Shown: piece after piece, positions 9,951 to 18,366 of the stretch
Numbering within the stretch: position 1 is the stretch's first letter
Layout: every line of letters starts with the position of its first letter
DNA from: Lentzea albidocapillata subsp. violacea
GTDB taxonomy: Bacteria; Actinomycetota; Actinomycetes; Mycobacteriales; Pseudonocardiaceae
Direction: 5' to 3'
Assembly (NCBI RefSeq): GCF_900100275.1
Contig: NZ_FNET01000005.1
Span: forward strand, 248,001 to 312,000
DNA: 64,000 bases
The notes under the pieces: generated by a model
The model's input: the letters and a program-made list of their open reading frames with translations, nothing else
Told to the model about the DNA's origin: nothing
Database searches by the model: none
Position numbers and translations under genes: made by a program

Positions 9951-9957
9951 TCGCGAG

Positions 9958-10992
9958 GTGCGCGTACTCATCGCTCCGGACTGCTTCGGCGGCACCCTGA
10001 CCGCCCGCGAGGCCGCCGACGCCATCGCCACCGGCTGGCGCGACGCCAAGCCTGACGACGTCGTCGTCGAACGCCCACTCGCCGACGGAGGCCCCGGTTT
10101 CATCGACGTGCTGCACGCCGCCACAGGCGGCGATATCCGATATATCAGTGTCACCGGCCCTCTGGGCGAACCGGTCGAAGCGCGCTGGCTCAGCGTGCAC
10201 ACCGGCGGCCGGCGCGGTGCATACATCGAGTCCGCGGAAGCGTGCGGCCTCCATCTGATCCCGGCAGAACTCCGCCCGCAGACCTGCGAGACGGCGACCA
10301 CGCGCGGCGTCGGCGACCTCATCGCGGCAGCGGCAGCTGACAACGATGTCATCACGGTCGGCCTGGGCGGCTCGGCCACCACCGACGGAGGCGCCGGCAT
10401 GCTCGCCGCGTTGGCGGACGCAGACGTGGACCTGACCGATATATCGCTGGTCGCCGCCTCCGACGTGGAGAACCCGCTCCTCGGCCCGCACGGCGCCGCG
10501 CGCACGTTCGGCCCGCAAAAGGGCGCGTCCCCGGAAGCCGTCGAACGCCTCGAAGCGAAGTTGGCCGCCATGAACGTCCTGGCCCCCGTATCCGATATAT
10601 CGGGTGCCGGAGCGGCGGGCGGCCTGGGCGCGGCGCTGCTCTCGCTGGGCGCGACGATCACGTCCGGCGCGGGCCTGGTCCGCGACCTCACCGGCCTAGA
10701 CGCCGCCCTCGACGAGGCCGACATCGTCATCACCGGCGAGGGCAGCTTCGACTGGCAGTCACTGCGCGGCAAGCTCATCACCGCCGTAGCGGCAGGCGCC
10801 GCCGAACGCGGCATCCCCTGCATCGCCATCGCGGGCCAGGTCAGCGTCGGCCGCCGCGAGATGGGCGCCGCCGGCGTCCAGGCCGCCTACTCGGTCTCCG
10901 ACCACGTGGGCTCTGTGCAAAAGTCGATTGCGGACGCCCGCAAAAGTGTCATTGCAACGGCCCGGCACGTCGCGCGGCAGTGGTCGCGCTGA
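9958..10992 (+). CDS. glxK: glycerate kinase
   Basis: 344 residues of the GckA/GlxK type-2 glycerate kinase family, phosphorylating glycerate to phosphoglycerate. Family marks: RVLIAPDCFGGTLTAREAA at the N-terminus, the GLGGSATTDGGAGM glycine-rich block, and the VITGEGSFDWQSLRGK C-terminal motif. The GTG at 9958 gives the standard N-terminus. The gene carries three AT-rich dispersed repeats (encoding DIRYIS, TDIS and SDIS) and, near its end, a decayed TGCAAA palindrome encoding VQKSIADARKSVIATA. These insert-like segments remain in frame. Confidence 0.93.
   Translation: MRVLIAPDCFGGTLTAREAADAIATGWRDAKPDDVVVERPLADGGPGFIDVLHAATGGDIRYISVTGPLGEPVEARWLSVHTGGRRGAYIESAEACGLHLIPAELRPQTCETATTRGVGDLIAAAAADNDVITVGLGGSATTDGGAGMLAALADADVDLTDISLVAASDVENPLLGPHGAARTFGPQKGASPEAVERLEAKLAAMNVLAPVSDISGAGAAGGLGAALLSLGATITSGAGLVRDLTGLDAALDEADIVITGEGSFDWQSLRGKLITAVAAGAAERGIPCIAIAGQVSVGRREMGAAGVQAAYSVSDHVGSVQKSIADARKSVIATARHVARQWSR
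10132..10146. repeat. AT-rich palindromic repeat in glxK, copy 1
   Basis: GATATC, one base, then GATATATC; half site plus core. Encodes DIRYIS. Confidence 0.75.
10438..10445. repeat. AT-rich palindromic repeat in glxK, copy 2
   Basis: Exact GATATATC core without a full flanking half site. Confidence 0.6.
10588..10601. repeat. AT-rich palindromic repeat in glxK, copy 3
   Basis: Decayed half site (GTATCC) followed by the exact core GATATATC. Confidence 0.7.
10914..10960. repeat. decayed TGCAAA palindrome inside glxK
   Basis: TGTGCAAAAGTCGATTGCGG, then a GGACG/CCCGC centre and GCAAAAG...CATTGCAA. It matches the layout of the long perfect palindromes at 25193, 44774 and 57050 with several mismatches. 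Confidence 0.55.
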
Positions 10993-11034
10993 AGTGCAGG
11001 GATCTCAGCAGGGACCTCGCTGGAAGGTCCAGCT

Positions 11035-11042
11035 GATATATC
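11035..11042. repeat. AT-rich palindromic repeat, core only
   Basis: GATATATC between glxK and erpA in the context CTGATATATCGGTTG, the same 15-bp context seen at 25148. Confidence 0.7.
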
Positions 11043-11186
11043 GGTTGGCTTGAGCGTGGTCTACGTGACAGTCGACACCTAGGGCGACATGAGGCGTCGT
11101 TGTGGGACCATGGGAAGCGGAACAAGGCGGGGAACGCCCGTGTTGTTGATGGGTGAACCGCCCGCAAAGGACCTCTTAGGAGAGCC

Positions 11187-11555
11187 ATGACGACCGCTCA
11201 GGACGCCGCTTCGACCACTGAGGCGCCCAGCCACGGCGTGACGCTGACCGATGCGGCTGCCGTCAAGGCCAAGGCGCTGCTCGACCAGGAGGGCCGCGAC
11301 GACATGCACCTGCGCATCGCCGTCCAGCCCGGTGGTTGTGCCGGCCTTCGCTACCAGCTGTTCTTCGACGAGCGTGCGCTCGACGGTGACGCGATGGTCG
11401 ACTTCAACGGCATGAAGGTCGCCGTCGACCGGATGAGCGCCCCGTACGTCGAAGGCGCTGTCATCGACTTCGTGGACACGATCGAGAAGCAGGGCTTCAC
11501 GATCGACAACCCGAACGCCGGCGGGTCCTGCGCCTGCGGCGACTCGTTCCACTAA
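11187..11555 (+). CDS. erpA: iron-sulfur cluster insertion protein, HesB/IscA/ErpA family
   Basis: 122 residues, the usual family length. It carries the three cluster-binding cysteines: Cys51 in GGCAGLRY, and Cys115 and Cys117 in GGSCACGDSF. A-type carriers deliver Fe-S clusters to apoproteins in the cytosol; proximity to respiratory genes fits this supply role, although that link is inferred. Start ATG at 11187 has AGGAGAG 2-8 nt upstream. A long hairpin terminator follows immediately. The counterpart in the syntenic mycobacterial block is Rv2204c. Confidence 0.95.
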   Translation: MTTAQDAASTTEAPSHGVTLTDAAAVKAKALLDQEGRDDMHLRIAVQPGGCAGLRYQLFFDERALDGDAMVDFNGMKVAVDRMSAPYVEGAVIDFVDTIEKQGFTIDNPNAGGSCACGDSFH

Positions 11556-11560
11556 GGCGA

Positions 11561-11614
11561 ACACGCGGAGAGGCCGCGTTCCCGCATCGACGGGGACGCG
11601 GCCTCTCCGCGTGT
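11561..11614 (+). terminator. hairpin terminator of erpA
   Basis: 24-bp arms (ACACGCGGAGAGGCCGCGTT... and its complement, one G-T wobble) around a 6-nt loop, starting 5 nt after the erpA stop. Confidence 0.85.
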
Positions 11615-11680
11615 GGACCAGGAAATCTGCCAGGTACTGCCCGGACGGACCGGTGAGCCGGGCCCAGGAGCCGGATCGCA

Positions 11681-11757
11681 AAGTCAGGCCCAGAAGTCAG
11701 GCCCAGAAGTCAGGCCCAGAAGTCAGGCCCAGAAGTCAGGCCCAGAAGTCAGACCAG
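11681..11757. repeat. 13-bp tandem repeat
   Basis: Five perfect copies of AAGTCAGGCCCAG (11681-11745) followed by a decayed sixth copy. It lies between the erpA terminator and the stop of the small minus-strand gene, in noncoding sequence. Confidence 0.95.
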
Positions 11758-11761
11758 AAAG

Positions 11762-11911
11762 TCAGACGCCGTATTCGGCGAGGCCTTCGACCTGGTGGGC
11801 GCACCCCTCGTCGACCTGCCAGGGCGCGGCCGCGCGCGGGGCGGGAAGGGGGTGCTCGGGGTGGGTCAGAGCGAAGGGGAGCTGCGCGCAGTCCTCGATC
11901 AGTTCACTCAT
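11762..11911 (-). CDS. small hypothetical protein
   Basis: 49 residues from the ATG at 11911 (MSELIEDCAQLPF...). Slightly acidic, with two cysteines and Pro/Ala-rich centre; no recognised domain. The open frame continues upstream of this ATG but with unlikely arginine-rich composition. Divergent from the adenosine kinase gene and followed at once by the 13-bp tandem repeat. Coding status is moderately supported by composition and gene spacing only. Confidence 0.5.
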   Translation of the reverse strand: MSELIEDCAQLPFALTHPEHPLPAPRAAAPWQVDEGCAHQVEGLAEYGV

Positions 11912-11961
11912 CGTGGTGGCCTCTGGGATCGTCACTTCCTGACCGTATGACGGCGGTCTGA

Positions 11962-13026
<1,065 letters not shown>

Positions 13027-13033
13027 TCGGACA

Positions 13034-13810
13034 ATGGGGACGTACCTGTTCGGCGACACCGGTGAGTCGCTCGACCCGAAGTTCGACGCGCTGAGCTCAC
13101 TGCTCGACGCGGGCACCTTCGCCCGCGTCGAGCAGCTGGGTGTCTCGGACGGCTGGCGCTGCCTCGAAGTGGGAGGTGGCGGGGGATCGGTGGCGAACTG
13201 GCTGGCCGACGCCGTCGCCCCGGCCGGGCACGTGACGGTCACCGACATCGACGTCACCAGGCTCGAGGAACGCGACAACGTCACCGTCCTGGAACACGAC
13301 GTAGTATCCAATATATTGCCCGGCAACGCGTTCGACCTGGTCCACGCCCGCCTGGTGCTCTTCTATCTCCCCGCCCGCGACCTCGTCCTGCGCAAGCTGC
13401 GCGACGCGTTGCGTCCCGGTGGCTGGCTCGTCCTCGAAGAGTTCGACTGCCTCCCGCTCGAAGTCCTCTCGGTCGGATCTTCTGGCGCGCCTGAGGACGC
13501 GAAGCTGATCATCCGGGTCAAGAACGCCCTGCTGACGGCGCTCGACCACGCCGGTGCCGAACTGGCGTGGGGCGCGCGCGTCGAGAAGGCACTGCGCGAC
13601 ACCGGGCTGAACGACGTCAGCGGGTCCCGCGAGGTGCAGGAGTGGGAGGGCGGCTCGGCCGGCTGCCGCCTGCTCGCCGCGACCGCCCGCCTGGTGCGCG
13701 CGAAGCTCCCGCTCACCGACGACGAGTTCGACCGCTACCTGGAGCTGATGGCGTCCCCCGAGACCGTTGTCAGCTCGTACGCGATCTGCAGCGCACAAGG
13801 TCGTCGCTGA
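13034..13810 (+). CDS. SAM-dependent methyltransferase
   Basis: 258 residues. A Rossmann methyltransferase core starts at RCLEVGGGGGSVANWLA (motif I, about 42-58), followed by HVTVTDIDVTRLEE, and FDLVHARLVLFYLP. The sequence resembles UbiE/tellurite-type small-molecule methyltransferases, but no substrate is implied. ATG at 13034 is 7 nt after the adoK stop, so the two may be cotranscribed. An AT-rich repeat lies inside and encodes VVSNILPG. A palindromic terminator follows. Confidence 0.88.
   Translation: MGTYLFGDTGESLDPKFDALSSLLDAGTFARVEQLGVSDGWRCLEVGGGGGSVANWLADAVAPAGHVTVTDIDVTRLEERDNVTVLEHDVVSNILPGNAFDLVHARLVLFYLPARDLVLRKLRDALRPGGWLVLEEFDCLPLEVLSVGSSGAPEDAKLIIRVKNALLTALDHAGAELAWGARVEKALRDTGLNDVSGSREVQEWEGGSAGCRLLAATARLVRAKLPLTDDEFDRYLELMASPETVVSSYAICSAQGRR
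13305..13317. repeat. AT-rich palindromic repeat in methyltransferase gene
   Basis: TATCC followed by the core variant AATATATT. Encodes SNIL. Confidence 0.6.
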
Positions 13811-13812
13811 AA

Positions 13813-13846
13813 GCGTCAGGGCCCCTCCGTGGAGGGGCCCTGACGC
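13813..13846. terminator. bidirectional terminator
   Basis: Near-perfect palindrome: 16-bp arms (GCGTCAGGGCCCCTCC and complement) with a 2-nt centre between convergent methyltransferase and asnB stops. Confidence 0.85.
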
Positions 13847-13853
13847 ACCGAAC

Positions 13854-15782
13854 CTAGAGCTTGACCGGGTAGTGCGGTTCCGGCACCACCGGCTGGATGC
13901 GGCCCTCGACGAAGATGCCGTGCCAGATCATGAACACCAGCAGCGCCCAGATGCGGCGGCTGTGGTCGAGCACGCCGGAACGGTGCTCCTCGATCAGCCG
14001 CAGCACCGCGGTCTTGTCGATGTACTGGTCGGTCTGCGACCTGCGCACGATGTCGACGGCCCAGTCGTGCATCTCGTCCTTGAGCCAGTGCCGGATCGGC
14101 ACCGGGAAGCCGAGCTTGCGGCGGTTCAGCACGTGCGCCGGCACGATGTCGCGGATCGCCTTGCGCAGCGCGAACTTCGTCGTGTCCTTCGTGATCTTCA
14201 ACTCACTCGGGATCTGTGACGCGATCTTGAAGACCTCGGGGTCGAGGAACGGGACCCGCAGCTCCAGCGAGTTCGCCATGGTCATCTTGTCGGCCTTGAC
14301 CAGGATGTCGCCGCGCAGCCACGTGAACAGGTCGACGTGCTGCATGCGCGTCACCGGGTCCCAGTCGCGCGACTCGCGGTACGGCCCGGCCGTCGCGTCC
14401 ATGTGCGACACCGCCGGGTCGTACGTGCGCAACACCTGACGCAGGTGGTCGTCGAGGAAGATGCGCGCGTTGCCGTAGTAGCGCTCCTCCAGCGTCAATG
14501 CGCCACGACGCAGCAGGTCCTTGCCGCGCACGCCGTGCGGGATCTTCGTCGAGACCTTGCCCATGGCCTTGCGCAGCGCGCCCGGCACCTTCTCGAACCC
14601 CGCCAGCGACAACGGCTCGCGGTAGATCGTGTACCCGCCGAACAGCTCGTCCGCGCCCTCACCGGACAGCACGACCTTCACGTGCTGACGCGCCTCACGG
14701 GCGATGAACCACAACGGCACCAGCGCCGGGTCGGCCACCGGGTCGTCGAGGTACCAGGTGATCAGCGGCAGGGAGTCCATCATCTCCTGCGCGCTCACCG
14801 TGCGGACCACGTGCTTCACGCCGATCAGCGCCGCCGACTCCGCGGCCACGTCTACCTCGGAGAACCCCTGGCGCTCGAACCCCGTGGTGAACGTGATCAG
14901 GTCCGGGTTGTGCTCCTTGGCCAGCGCCGCGACCACCGTCGAGTCGATGCCGCCGGACAGGAACGAGCCGACCGTCACGTCCGCGCGCATGTGCTTGGCG
15001 ACCGAGTCGCGCAGCGCCGCGGTGATCTCGTCGTACAGCGCGTTCGCCTCGGCCTCGCTGCGGACCGTGCGGACCTTGAAGTCCGCCGGGAAGTAGCGCT
15101 CGAACTTCGGCGACTCGCCCGGGACCAGCGTGAACGAGTGGCCCGACTCGACGCGGAAGATCTGGTCGTGCAGCGAGGCGGGCTCCGGCACGTACTGCAG
15201 CGTCAGGTAGTGCTGCAGCCCCTTGACGTTCATCTTCGGCGCGATGCCGATCGAGGACGCGATCTCCAGGAGGATCTTCTTCTCACTGGAGAACGCGACG
15301 CCGCTCTGGCCCTGCGCCCAGTACAGCGGCTTGATGCCGAACGGGTCGCGGCCGCCGAACACGATCTCGCGCTCGGAGTCCCAGATCATGAACGCGAACA
15401 TGCCGCGCAGCTTCGTGATCGCCGCGGGCCCGTAGTAGTGGTACGCGGCGACGATGGTCTCGGTGTCGCCGTCGGTGTGGAAGACCGCGCCGTGCTTCTC
15501 GGTGAGCTCGGCCCGCAGTTCCAGGTAGTTGTAGATCTCGCCGTTGAAGTTGATCGTGTAGCGGCTCGGCGACTCCGCCGGGCCCCAGGTCAACGGCTGA
15601 TGTGAGTGCTCGATGTCGATGATCGCGAGCCGGTTGAAGCCGAACACGACCTCGTCGACCCGCCTGGTGCCGCTCTCGTCCGGCCCGCGGTGCCGCATGC
15701 AACGCAGCGCCGCCTCCACGGCCGGGCGCGCGTTCTCGGCCTCGTTCTCGCTAGGGCATACAAGTCCTGCCAGGCCGCACAA
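13854..15782 (-). CDS. asnB: asparagine synthase (glutamine-hydrolysing)
   Basis: 642 residues. The start is the TTG at 15782, because it places Cys2 directly after the initiator (MCGLAGL); Cys2 is the glutaminase nucleophile after Met removal. The N-terminal Ntn glutaminase domain contains RCMRHRGPDESGT and INFNGEIYNYLELR. The C-terminal synthetase domain contains the ATP PP-loop LSGGIDSTVVAAL near residue 275 and LSGEGADELFGGY. Converts aspartate plus glutamine to asparagine. Syntenic with Rv2201. Divergent from ctaC with about 180 bp between them. Confidence 0.96.
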   Translation of the reverse strand: MCGLAGLVCPSENEAENARPAVEAALRCMRHRGPDESGTRRVDEVVFGFNRLAIIDIEHSHQPLTWGPAESPSRYTINFNGEIYNYLELRAELTEKHGAVFHTDGDTETIVAAYHYYGPAAITKLRGMFAFMIWDSEREIVFGGRDPFGIKPLYWAQGQSGVAFSSEKKILLEIASSIGIAPKMNVKGLQHYLTLQYVPEPASLHDQIFRVESGHSFTLVPGESPKFERYFPADFKVRTVRSEAEANALYDEITAALRDSVAKHMRADVTVGSFLSGGIDSTVVAALAKEHNPDLITFTTGFERQGFSEVDVAAESAALIGVKHVVRTVSAQEMMDSLPLITWYLDDPVADPALVPLWFIAREARQHVKVVLSGEGADELFGGYTIYREPLSLAGFEKVPGALRKAMGKVSTKIPHGVRGKDLLRRGALTLEERYYGNARIFLDDHLRQVLRTYDPAVSHMDATAGPYRESRDWDPVTRMQHVDLFTWLRGDILVKADKMTMANSLELRVPFLDPEVFKIASQIPSELKITKDTTKFALRKAIRDIVPAHVLNRRKLGFPVPIRHWLKDEMHDWAVDIVRRSQTDQYIDKTAVLRLIEEHRSGVLDHSRRIWALLVFMIWHGIFVEGRIQPVVPEPHYPVKL

Positions 15783-15964
15783 GGCTCTCGCACCTCTCAA
15801 AAGACATGAAGGGGAAGACCACCGGGGAAGTCCCCAGTATGCCGAAGGGGCTTTGTGTGACCGAAACTGCACCGCAGCGGCGGTGCCCCCGAGGGGTGAG
15901 CGTGGTTGCGCTGGGCTACGCTCCCGCTTGATCCGTTGGCATGGAACGAGGAGGCGGGCGAGCA

Positions 15965-16897
15965 GTGGGCCTGAAGGAGGGCACCAGGGCATCCCGGCTG
16001 GTGAAGACCGCTGGGCTTGTGAGCCTGGTCGGTATCGGGGCCACCGGTTGCTCCACGGAAGAGGTGCTGCGCTTCGGATGGCCGCAGGCCGTCACGCCGC
16101 AGGCCGAGAAGATGCGCGAGCTCTGGACCTGGTCCGTGATCGCCGCGCTCGTCGTCGGCGTCATCGTGTGGGGTCTGATCCTGTGGTCGGTGGTGTTCCA
16201 CCGTAAGAAGTCCGAGGAACTGCCGCGTCAGACGGCGTACAACCTCCCGCTGGAGATCGTGCTCATCGTCGTGCCGACGGTGATCGTGGCGGTGTTGTTC
16301 TACTTCACCGCCGTGACGCAGAACTACGTCACGGACAAGTCGGGCAAGCCCGACGTGAACGTCGACGTGATCGCGTTCCAGTGGAACTGGGAGTTCCAGT
16401 ACCCGGACCACAAGACCGAAGAGGGCAACACGGTCAGCACGGTCGGCACCTCGGGCGAGGTCCCGATCATGGTGCTGCCGGCCGGCAAGCGCATCCAGTT
16501 CACGCTGCGCTCGACGGACGTCATCCACTCGTTCTTCGTGCCGGAGTTCCACTTCAAGCGGGACGTCTTCCCGCAGCCGGAGAAGAACAACCAGGACAAC
16601 GTCTTCCAGATCGACCAGATCGACCGTCCCGGTGCGTTCGTCGGTCGTTGCGCCGAGCTCTGCGGTTCGTACCACGCGGTGATGAACTTCGAGGTCCGCG
16701 CCCTGAAGGAAGCCGACTTCGAGAAGTACATCGAGCTGCGCAAGCAGGTCAACGAGAAGACGGGCAAGCCGTACACCACGGCAGAAGCCCTTTCTCAGGT
16801 GAACTGTGACGAGTGGTGCTCACCGCTGGCCACGACGACGACCCCGTTCAACACCGACCGGACGGCCCGCGAGGCCTCCGGCGCGGGCCAGAAGTAG
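15965..16897 (+). CDS. ctaC: cytochrome c oxidase subunit II
   Basis: 310 residues from GTG 15965, which has AGGAGG about 10 nt upstream. A lipobox-like GATGC places the acylated Cys at about 29 after a signal segment. Two membrane helices follow (about 51-75 and 94-115), then the extracytoplasmic cupredoxin domain. The CuA ligands are His in VIHSFFVPEF and CAELCGSYHAVM. This subunit accepts electrons, in actinobacteria from the diheme QcrC. A C-terminal extension with two extra cysteines (NCDEWCSP) is visible. Forms an operon with ctaF 14 bp downstream. Confidence 0.96.
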   Translation: MGLKEGTRASRLVKTAGLVSLVGIGATGCSTEEVLRFGWPQAVTPQAEKMRELWTWSVIAALVVGVIVWGLILWSVVFHRKKSEELPRQTAYNLPLEIVLIVVPTVIVAVLFYFTAVTQNYVTDKSGKPDVNVDVIAFQWNWEFQYPDHKTEEGNTVSTVGTSGEVPIMVLPAGKRIQFTLRSTDVIHSFFVPEFHFKRDVFPQPEKNNQDNVFQIDQIDRPGAFVGRCAELCGSYHAVMNFEVRALKEADFEKYIELRKQVNEKTGKPYTTAEALSQVNCDEWCSPLATTTTPFNTDRTAREASGAGQK

Positions 16898-16911
16898 GGA
16901 CACGCCCCGCG

Positions 16912-17328
16912 ATGAAGATCGAAGCTCGCGTATTCGACCTGGTGATGGCCTTCTCGTTCCTGATGGCCGTCGTCTACGGCTACTGGACGCACCTGGCGAC
17001 CGGCCACGTCGAGCCCACCGGTACGGTGGCGCTCGCGCTGACCGGTGGCCTGGCCCTCATCACCGGCACCTACTTCCGGTTCGTCGCCCGCCGCATCGAG
17101 GTGCGGCCGGAGGACAACCCCGACGCCGAGGTGTCCGACGGCGCCGGTGAGCTGGGCTTCTTCAGCCCGGGCTCGTACTGGCCGGTCGGCTTGGCCGCCG
17201 CGGCGGCGACCACGGGTGTCGCGGTGGCGTTCTGGCACGTGTGGCTGCTCGTGATCGCCATCGTCATGGTGCTGGTAGCGGTCGGTGGCCTGGTGTTCGA
17301 GTACCACACCGGTCCTGACCACGACTGA
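16912..17328 (+). CDS. ctaF: cytochrome c oxidase subunit IV, actinobacterial type
   Basis: 138 residues with about four membrane segments (about 10-26, 36-53, 93-108 and 110-128). The start MKIEARVFDLVMAFSFL and the GFFSPGSYWP stretch are typical of the actinobacterial aa3 oxidase subunit encoded directly after ctaC (Rv2199c in mycobacteria). Part of the bcc-aa3 supercomplex in the membrane. The 3' side holds two AT-rich repeat elements and a hairpin terminator. Confidence 0.92.
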   Translation: MKIEARVFDLVMAFSFLMAVVYGYWTHLATGHVEPTGTVALALTGGLALITGTYFRFVARRIEVRPEDNPDAEVSDGAGELGFFSPGSYWPVGLAAAAATTGVAVAFWHVWLLVIAIVMVLVAVGGLVFEYHTGPDHD

Positions 17329-17340
17329 TCCAGCACGGCT

Positions 17341-17363
17341 GATATCCCATATATCGGATATTG
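17341..17363. repeat. AT-rich palindromic repeat, near full length
   Basis: GATATC, one base, CATATATC, one base, GATATT. All three parts of the consensus are present 12 bp after the ctaF stop. Confidence 0.85.
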
Positions 17364-17372
17364 TTCGACCGA

Positions 17373-17397
17373 GGCCCTCTCCCATGCGGAGGGGGCC
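17373..17397 (+). terminator. hairpin terminator of ctaC-ctaF
   Basis: GGCCCTCTCC and GGAGGGGGCC arms with a short loop, followed by TTCGTCGTCT. Confidence 0.7.
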
Positions 17398-17403
17398 TTC
17401 GTC

Positions 17404-17431
17404 GTCTCCTGGGAACCGTCTCCTGGGAACC
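17404..17431. repeat. 14-bp direct tandem repeat
   Basis: Two exact adjacent copies of GTCTCCTGGGAACC placed between the terminator and the next AT-rich palindrome. Confidence 0.85.
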
Positions 17432-17467
17432 GATATCCGATATGTGTCATATCACATATCGGATATC
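17432..17467. repeat. AT-rich inverted repeat with 15-bp arms
   Basis: Perfect arms GATATCCGATATGTG and its complement around a 6-nt TCATAT centre. It is a doubled form of the dispersed AT-rich family. Confidence 0.85.
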
Positions 17468-17540
17468 GCACGAGAAAGGACGAGAAAGGCCCCTTCCCGC
17501 CATCGTCGGCGGGCAGAGGCCTTCGTAGTCCTGCGCGCGG

Positions 17541-18221
17541 TTACGCCGCCGCGGCGACCGGGGTCTTCTGGTACGCGTCGACGTACTCCTGGCCGCTCAG
17601 GTCGAGGATGCGGTAGATGATCTCGTCGGTGACACTGCGCAGCACCGGCAGCGAGTCCTGCATGCCGTCGTAGCGGCTGAAGTCGAGCGGCTCACCGAAG
17701 CGGATCGTCACGGGGACGATCTTCGGGAACCTGCTGCCGACCGGCTGCACCTTGTCGGTGCCGATGATGCCGACCGGAATGACCGGGGCACCGGACTCGA
17801 GAGCCATACGGGCAACGCCCGTGCGGCCGCGGTGCAGCCTGCCGTCGAGCGAGCGGGTGCCCTCGGGGTAGATGGCGAAGGCGTCTCCGCGCGCCAGGAT
17901 CTCGGCGGCCGTGTCGAGCGCGGCGCGGGCGTCGCGGCCCTTGCCGCGGTGCACCGGCACGTGGCCGAGCGAGGAGAAGAACCGGCGCGTCAGCGAGCCC
18001 TTCAGGCCGGTGCCCGTGAAGTACTCCGCCTTCGCGAGGAACGACACGCGGCGCGGAACGACCATCGGGATGACGACGCTGTCGATGAAGCTGAGGTGGT
18101 TGGCCGCCAGGATGACGGGGCCGTCGGTGGGGATGTTCTCCAGCCCGTCCACCACGGGGCGGTAGACGAGACGGGCTGTGCGCGCGACGACGTGCTTCAT
18201 CACCGGGTAGAGGAGGGCCAT
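17541..18221 (-). CDS. plsC: 1-acyl-glycerol-3-phosphate acyltransferase family protein
   Basis: 226 residues of the PlsC/LPLAT superfamily. Catalytic motif I is NHLSFIDSV (His and Asp four residues apart), and motif III is IYPEGTRS; FLAKAEYFTGTGLKG is the usual substrate-cleft block. The ATG at 18221 has GGAG 4-5 nt upstream. It probably transfers acyl groups in phospholipid or lipoglycan synthesis at the inner membrane face. A paralogue at 42249 is closely similar, so the precise acceptor of each cannot be told from sequence. Confidence 0.9.
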   Translation of the reverse strand: MALLYPVMKHVVARTARLVYRPVVDGLENIPTDGPVILAANHLSFIDSVVIPMVVPRRVSFLAKAEYFTGTGLKGSLTRRFFSSLGHVPVHRGKGRDARAALDTAAEILARGDAFAIYPEGTRSLDGRLHRGRTGVARMALESGAPVIPVGIIGTDKVQPVGSRFPKIVPVTIRFGEPLDFSRYDGMQDSLPVLRSVTDEIIYRILDLSGQEYVDAYQKTPVAAAA

Positions 18222-18325
18222 GTCTCCAGCATTCCAGGTGACGATTGCCACGGCGTTACCACGTGGTGCGCATCTCGGGCCCATCACTCGCTCGGACTAC
18301 GCCGATGCGGCCGTCGTGCGAGCAG

Positions 18326-18353
18326 GGTCACGCGCCGACGACGACGCGTGACC
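18326..18353 (-). terminator. hairpin after trpD
   Basis: Arms GGTCACGCG and CGCGTGACC around a 10-nt loop, 13 bp past the trpD stop and upstream of the acyltransferase start. Confidence 0.65.
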
Positions 18354-18366
18354 GAAACACGTCTTG

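Noticed and set aside
8647..10992. 781-residue open frame running into glycerate kinase
   Set aside because: The first 437 codons are antisense to the methyltransferase and DUF3043 genes and are Arg/Pro/His-rich. Only the part from GTG 9958 resembles a protein family.
11613..11942. ORF over the 13-bp tandem repeat
   Set aside because: The 13-bp unit shifts frame at each copy, the product is a low-complexity repeat and it overlaps a terminator.
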